Origin: Bacteroidota bacterium
Lineage (GTDB): Bacteria; Bacteroidota; Bacteroidia; B-17B0; B-17BO
DNA length: 19,478 bases
Reading direction: 5' to 3'
Assembly: GCA_947462425.1 (NCBI GenBank)
Contig: CANHPI010000008.1
Coordinates: forward strand, 1-19,478
In this document: positions 15,132 through 19,478 of the stretch, piece by piece
How the letters are laid out: each line of letters opens with the position of its first letter
How positions within the stretch are numbered: the stretch's first letter is position 1
Notes under the pieces: generated by a model
Database searches by the model: none
Told to the model about the DNA's origin: nothing
Seen by the model: only the letters and a program-made list of their open reading frames with translations
Made by a program: the position numbers and the translations under genes

Positions 15132-16703
15132 CTAAAATACTTCATCAATATCATTTCTTCTGATGATATCTTGACTTGGCGCATCATCATCATCCCATTT
15201 GGTTGACTGAACTGTTTTGGTAGTTGGCTGCGATAAAAAGTCGGTATTTTGAGGTATAGAAGAACCGCTATTATTAGCCGAATAAATATCAGAACCTTCG
15301 TTATAATCTAAATCTGTAAACTTAGCAAACTGTCCAATAAATCGTAATGGAACATCAACAATTGAACCATGCCTGTTTTTGGCAATAATAATTTCGGCAC
15401 GTCCTTTTGTTGGTTGGTTGTTTTCATCAACCTCAATACCATAGTATTCTGGTCTGTAAATAAACATTACCATATCGGCATCTTGCTCAATTGCTCCAGA
15501 TTCACGTAAATCACTTAACTGTGGTCGTTTACTTCCGCCGGGTCTGTTTTCTACCTGACGACTCAACTGAGAGAGTGCAATAATTGGTATTTCTAATTCT
15601 TTTGATAGTGATTTTAAACCACGCGAAATTGAAGAGATTTCTTGTTCACGATTTCCTTTGCTGTCAGGACCTCCGCTCATTAACTGTAAATAATCAATAA
15701 TGATTAATTCAATATTTTGTTGTTCCTTTAATCTTCGGGCTTTCGCGCGTAATTCAAAAATAGATAGGGCAGGAGTATCATCAATATATAAAGGTGCAAC
15801 CGATAATTTTTTAATACGTTCGTTTAATTGAACAAACTCATGATTATCTAAATTTCCTTTTAAAATTTTATCCTGTTCTATTTCTGTTTCCGAAGATATT
15901 AAACGTTTTACTAATTGTAAAGACGACATTTCTAACGAAAAAATAGCAACCGGTTTATTAAATTCAACGGCTGCATTTTTTGCCATAGTAACAACAAAGG
16001 CGGTTTTACCCATACCCGGACGAGCTGCTAAAATTAATAAATCAGATTTTTGCCAACCTCCTGTAATTCTATCCAAAGCTGTAAAGCCTGAAGGAACACC
16101 CGATAAACCATCTGTTTGAAGTGCTGCTTTTTCAATTTCTTCAATGGCTTTTGCAATTAACGAAGTCATTCCAACATGTTGTTTTCGAACATTTGAATCT
16201 AATATTTCAAAAATATGTTGCGTAGTAGCATCTAATAATTCAAATACATCTGTACTGTCTTCATAAGCAGATTTTATGGTTTCTGTGCTTATACGAATCA
16301 ACTCACGTTGTAAATATTTTTGAGCTACAATTCGCGCATGGTATTCAATATTTGCAGAGGAGGCAATTCTGTTAGTTAATGACGATACATAAAAAGAACC
16401 ACCAACAATTTCAAGTTCGCCGCTTCGTTTTAATTCTTGGGTAACGGTTAAAATGTCTACAGGTTCTGAACGATTAAATAAATTATAAATGGCTTTAAAA
16501 ATAATTCCATTTTGTTCTTTGTAAAAACTTTCAGAAGAAAGCACATCAATAACGGTACTCAATGCATCTTTTTCTAAAAGCATAGCACCTAAAACAGCTT
16601 CCTCTAATTCAATAGCTTGAGGTTGTAACTTACCAATTTCGTTAGTAGTTAATGGAGTATATAATTTTTTACGGGTTTTATTTTGGTTGTCGAAGTTTTG
16701 CAT
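15132..16703 (-). CDS. dnaB: replicative DNA helicase DnaB
   Basis: 523 residues. The N-terminal DnaB domain, which contacts primase and helps form the hexamer, lies at about 27-130 (PQAIELEEAVLGAMLLEKDAL opening). A linker at 150-190 precedes the RecA-like ATPase domain (about 200-475): Walker A RPGMGKT at 228-234, the SLEMS segment, Walker B IIIDYLQL with Asp337, sensor ALSQLSRQVE, and an arginine-rich DLRESGAIEQDADMV finger region. It unwinds the lagging-strand template ahead of the replication fork using ATP. The 40-residue C-terminal tail is hydrophilic and acidic and ends DEVF. There is no intein insertion. The ATG at 16701-16703 is accepted because the short Asn/Lys-rich lead-in before the domain is usual in Bacteroidota. 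It is not next to rplI here. Confidence 0.97.
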   Translation of the reverse strand: MQNFDNQNKTRKKLYTPLTTNEIGKLQPQAIELEEAVLGAMLLEKDALSTVIDVLSSESFYKEQNGIIFKAIYNLFNRSEPVDILTVTQELKRSGELEIVGGSFYVSSLTNRIASSANIEYHARIVAQKYLQRELIRISTETIKSAYEDSTDVFELLDATTQHIFEILDSNVRKQHVGMTSLIAKAIEEIEKAALQTDGLSGVPSGFTALDRITGGWQKSDLLILAARPGMGKTAFVVTMAKNAAVEFNKPVAIFSLEMSSLQLVKRLISSETEIEQDKILKGNLDNHEFVQLNERIKKLSVAPLYIDDTPALSIFELRAKARRLKEQQNIELIIIDYLQLMSGGPDSKGNREQEISSISRGLKSLSKELEIPIIALSQLSRQVENRPGGSKRPQLSDLRESGAIEQDADMVMFIYRPEYYGIEVDENNQPTKGRAEIIIAKNRHGSIVDVPLRFIGQFAKFTDLDYNEGSDIYSANNSGSSIPQNTDFLSQPTTKTVQSTKWDDDDAPSQDIIRRNDIDEVF

Positions 16704-16777
16704 AGTAGTTTTAAGGGAATGTAAAAATGCTCATTACTTTCTAATAATTGAATTTACAAAAATTTGAGCCACACAAT

Positions 16778-16785
16778 CAAACTTA
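16778..16785 (-). promoter_or_regulatory. -7 box (TAAGTTTG on the minus strand) of dnaB
   Basis: A perfect TAnnTTTG match on the minus strand, 74 bp before the dnaB ATG, giving a leader of roughly 65-70 nt. It abuts a TTAAC/GTTAA dyad that occupies the spacer upstream of the box. No -33 TTTG is evident. Confidence 0.45.
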
Positions 16786-16909
16786 ACAATTGGTTAACAG
16801 TGTTTTTTAATAGCTTGATAATCAATCTTTAAATTGTTAGTAACCTAAAAAAACGGATTAATTATGTTAAGAAAACGAATGGTAAACTTTTTAACAATGC
16901 AATAGTTAA
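16783..16909. repeat. two TTAACAAT...GTTAA dyads upstream of dnaB
   Basis: Copy 1 is TTAACAATTGGTTAA (16783-16797), overlapping the proposed dnaB -7 box. Copy 2 (16891-16909) has the same TTAACAAT left half, a longer spacer, and GTTAA on the right. The shared left half and dyad form suggest a repeated binding site, though the AT-rich background weakens this. The rest of the 252-bp spacer 16704-16955 holds no gene. Confidence 0.35.
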
Positions 16910-16955
16910 TTTTTTGTGATAGTATTTTGAGATTGATGTAAAACTAATTTAACTA

Positions 16956-17654
16956 TTAAAACCAATGAAATCTGTCATTTGGTTTGGCAATTTTTTTAGC
17001 CAATTTTCCATACGGAAATCTAACTTTTACACCGCCTGTGTAACAAACATCCATAATATTAAATACTTTATCTTGTTTTCCAACACGCATTCTATAGTCT
17101 AAAAAAAGACCAACTATTCCAAAGTTATGCTCTAGCCCTGTTCCTAAATTTAAACCAAGCCATTGGTTATTTATGGTAGTATTAATAGGATAATATTCTC
17201 TCAAATTTAAATAATCTAATTCTCCGGTAAAATATCCTGAAAACGTATTATAACTTAAGCCTACAAAAGGATAAAGTAATGTTTTTTTGTTTGGAAACTT
17301 TGCTAATATCTCCATATTTAATTCAAAAGTATTTGCCTTTACATTTAACCAAGTAGGTTTAATATTTATGGGTCTAAAACTTGTAATTAAAGATGCAACT
17401 CTAATAAAATCGTTTACTTCGTAAGTAATACCTCCGCAATACCCAGGCTCATTATTCTTTTCTTTGGTATTTCTTGCTAAATAAATAACACTAATGTTTG
17501 CACCAGTTTTTAAACTCAAACGAGTATAAGGTCTTTCCTTTTCAATTTTTGCAGGAGCAATAGTAGCTGATTTAGAAGCAAGTTTATTTTGTGAGATAAC
17601 TGTTTTCGACAAAAGTAATGTTGTCAAAAAAACAAAGCGTATATATTTATTCAT
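16956..17654 (-). CDS. outer-membrane beta-barrel protein (porin-like family, unassigned)
   Basis: 232 residues. Signal peptide 1-21 (hydrophobic VFLTTLLLSKTVISQ, cleavage near ISQ). After a Lys/Ala/Ser-rich stretch at 22-40, the chain is made of short amphipathic beta strands (RLSLKTGANISVIYLA, FELNMEILAKFP, WLGLNLGTGLEHNFG, VGLFLDYRMRVG, GGVKVRFPYG) separated by turns. This pattern, the size and the C-terminal aromatic residue (RFHWF) fit a small eight- to ten-strand barrel inserted by the Bam machinery. No specific function can be named. Gly-Tyr-Cys-Gly near residue 72 and the Cys in MDVCYTGG may form a disulfide. It lies in the same direction as dnaB and pheT but with 82 bp and 252 bp spacers, so it is probably its own transcript. 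Confidence 0.75.
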   Translation of the reverse strand: MNKYIRFVFLTTLLLSKTVISQNKLASKSATIAPAKIEKERPYTRLSLKTGANISVIYLARNTKEKNNEPGYCGGITYEVNDFIRVASLITSFRPINIKPTWLNVKANTFELNMEILAKFPNKKTLLYPFVGLSYNTFSGYFTGELDYLNLREYYPINTTINNQWLGLNLGTGLEHNFGIVGLFLDYRMRVGKQDKVFNIMDVCYTGGVKVRFPYGKLAKKIAKPNDRFHWF

Positions 17655-17736
17655 GATAATTAAAATTAGTTAATATTATATATAGCAGAAATATCAGATT
17701 GATAACTGGTGTTTTTTCTCTAATAAGTGGCGTTAA

Positions 17737-19478
17737 TTAACGTAAAGTTGCACCTAATTTTTCTGTGTAGGTTTTAATTAATTTCTGCATTACGTTATCA
17801 ATTTGTTTGTCATTTAAGGTTGCTTCCTCATCTTGTAACATAAAACTAACAGCATACGATTTCTTTCCTGCTTCTAATTTATCCCCTTCATAAATATCAA
17901 ATAGGTTAACCGATTTTAATAATTTACGCTCAGTATTAAAAGCCAATTCTTCCAATTCTTTGTAAGTAATCTTTTTATCTAATAATAATGCTAAGTCTCT
18001 TCGCACTGAAGGAAATTTTGGTATTTCAGTAAACTCTAATTTTGTTTTACCTACCAATGATAATACATTATCCCAATTAAAATCTGCATAAAAAACTTCA
18101 GTGTTTACATCCAATTTTTTGCAAATAGATTTATCAACTAAGCCAAAGCTAACCAAGTGCTTATTTTTTTGAGAATAGGATAAACCGTAACTAAAATTAG
18201 AATCGTTTAACTCGCTAATTTTAAATTTAATAGAGAGTTTATTTAAAACAGATTCTATACATGCTTTTAAATAAGCAAAATCAACTTTATTGTTTTCTCC
18301 AAAAGGATTTTCTGGATATTTGCGTCCTGAAACAAATAAGGTTAAATGTTTTGTTTCAGCATATTTAAACCCATTAGCTATCGGGTCAGCATCTACTTTT
18401 TGGTAAGTTTTTCCAAATTCAAATAATTTTAAATCGGCTTGCTTGCGATTGATGTTATAGGCTAAAGTTTCTAAACCTCCAAATAACATTGAATTTCGCA
18501 TCACGTTTAAGTCCGAACTTAATGGATTTAATATTTTTACTAAAGGAGTTTCTTCATTATAATAAGATTCTTTAGTTAAGGATAATCCCATCATCTCATA
18601 AAAACCAAAACCAACTAATAAATTAGCCGTTGTATTATCAGTTGCTGTTACTTTTTCTCTATCGGCATAACTTGCTGAGAATTTTATTTGAGTACTTTCT
18701 TCAACATTATTGTATCCATAAATACGCATTACTTCTTCAATTACATCGGCTTCGCGTGTAACGTCTGTTTTGTATTGAGGAACAGATAATAATAAACCAT
18801 CATTTCCTTCTTTTTCAATAGTAATTCCTAAGGATTGAATGATGTGTTTTATGATATTTTTATCAATTTCTTTACCAATTAAAGATTGGCAATTATGATA
18901 AGAAAACGCCACTTGAAAAGGTTCTAATTTCTCCGGATATATATCAATTAAATCCATACTTAAAACACCACCAGCGCATTCAAAAATTAATGCAGCGGCG
19001 CGTTTTAACGCATTTATGGTCATTTCAGGATCAGTACCTCGTTCAAAACGGAAACTACTATCGGTTTTTAAACCATGCTGTTTGCTAGTTTTACGAACAT
19101 ATGCTGGATTAAAATATGCCGCTTCTAAAAATATAGACGTTGTATTGTCGCTAACACCACTTTCTAAACCACCAAATACACCAGCCATACACATTGGTTC
19201 ATGCGAATTACAAATCATTAAATCATTTGCTAGTAAGGTGCGCTCGGTTCCATCTAAGGTTTTAAATTTAGTCCCTTCTAAACCTGTTTTTACAATAATT
19301 TTATTTCCGGCAACTTTTTCTAAATCAAAAGCATGAAGTGGTTGTCCTAAATCATGCAATACAAAATTGGTAATATCTACAATGTTGTTAATTGGACGCA
19401 AGCCAATTGCTAATAAATAATTTTTTAACCAATTTGGCGATGGTTTTACAGTAATACCCGAAATTACTAATCCACTAT
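17737..19478 (-). CDS. pheT: phenylalanyl-tRNA synthetase beta subunit, 5'-truncated by the window edge
   Basis: The minus-strand frame is open to the right edge: upstream of the TTG codon at 19399-19401, in-frame codons continue with SPNWLKNYLLAIG, the normal lead into RPINNIVDITNFV, so this TTG is not a start. The visible 580 residues cover, in order, the B3/4 editing domain (about 18950-19478; GQPLHAFDLEK and GLKTDSSFRFERGTDPE present), the B5 helix-turn-helix-like domain (about 18690-18925; ending EEVMRIYGYNNVEE), the catalytic-fold core, and the C-terminal FDX-ACB anticodon-binding domain (17737 to about 18045; PSVRRDLALLLD). PheT pairs with PheS to charge tRNA-Phe and edits mischarged Tyr in the B3/4 domain. 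The missing part is the N-terminal region with the tRNA-binding (EMAP-like) domain. The stop is TAA at 17737-17739. Confidence 0.97.
   Translation of the reverse strand, partial: SGLVISGITVKPSPNWLKNYLLAIGLRPINNIVDITNFVLHDLGQPLHAFDLEKVAGNKIIVKTGLEGTKFKTLDGTERTLLANDLMICNSHEPMCMAGVFGGLESGVSDNTTSIFLEAAYFNPAYVRKTSKQHGLKTDSSFRFERGTDPEMTINALKRAAALIFECAGGVLSMDLIDIYPEKLEPFQVAFSYHNCQSLIGKEIDKNIIKHIIQSLGITIEKEGNDGLLLSVPQYKTDVTREADVIEEVMRIYGYNNVEESTQIKFSASYADREKVTATDNTTANLLVGFGFYEMMGLSLTKESYYNEETPLVKILNPLSSDLNVMRNSMLFGGLETLAYNINRKQADLKLFEFGKTYQKVDADPIANGFKYAETKHLTLFVSGRKYPENPFGENNKVDFAYLKACIESVLNKLSIKFKISELNDSNFSYGLSYSQKNKHLVSFGLVDKSICKKLDVNTEVFYADFNWDNVLSLVGKTKLEFTEIPKFPSVRRDLALLLDKKITYKELEELAFNTERKLLKSVNLFDIYEGDKLEAGKKSYAVSFMLQDEEATLNDKQIDNVMQKLIKTYTEKLGATLR

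Noticed and set aside
16704..16955. Replication origin next to dnaB
   Set aside because: The spacer is AT-rich but I see no DnaA-box-like TTATCCACA cluster, and dnaB position alone is not evidence of an origin.
17655..17736. TAATTTTA at 17661-17668 (minus strand) as the promoter of the small barrel gene
   Set aside because: It has one mismatch at the most informative base of the box and would leave almost no leader; too weak to annotate.
19016..19336. 106-residue plus-strand reading frame
   Set aside because: It lies wholly antisense to the strongly conserved B3/4 domain of pheT and has no recognisable motif.

Overview
This 19.5 kb window is from an AT-rich member of the Bacteroidota (class Bacteroidia, lineage not resolvable from sequence alone). 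The evidence: two surface proteins with type B (gliding-motility-type) C-terminal sorting domains, one secreted esterase with a type A type IX secretion (T9SS) sorting domain, a CarboxypepD_reg-like outer-membrane receptor paired with a GLPGLI protein, consensus Bacteroidota -7 boxes (TAnnTTTG) upstream of several genes, and almost no Shine-Dalgarno sequences. No tRNA, rRNA, CRISPR array, insertion sequence, phage or integrase gene was seen.

Layout. Positions 1-2617 hold the 3' end of a large fibronectin-like T9SS cargo protein and an exported VWA protein. A MarC-family membrane protein lies on the minus strand (2688-3260), divergent from a two-gene unit (3600-7056) of an outer-membrane beta-barrel receptor overlapping a GLPGLI protein. 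Next come a PKD-like T9SS type B protein (7128-8180), a DEAH superfamily 2 helicase with a forced TTG start (8281-9786) and a secreted PHB-depolymerase/feruloyl-esterase-like hydrolase (10020-11165). A DHH phosphoesterase (NrnA-like, minus) is divergent from a large YfhO-family membrane protein (plus), which converges on replicative helicase dnaB (minus). A small outer-membrane beta-barrel protein (minus) and the C-terminal two thirds or so of pheT (minus, cut by the right edge) close the window.

The left half is mainly cell-envelope and secreted proteins; the right half mixes housekeeping genes (nucleotide turnover, DnaB, PheT) with envelope proteins. Apart from the overlapping receptor/GLPGLI pair, genes look mostly monocistronic, separated by 70-340 bp spacers. 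The most informative non-coding items are the -7 boxes set 14-17 bp before start codons, a large inverted repeat between the DHH and yfhO genes, a palindrome flanked by direct repeats in front of the receptor operon, and a dyad beside the likely dnaB promoter. I do not see a clear new multi-gene system. The least understood units are the receptor/GLPGLI pair, the VWA protein with three C-terminal repeats, and the lone SF2 helicase with an unassigned C-terminal region.
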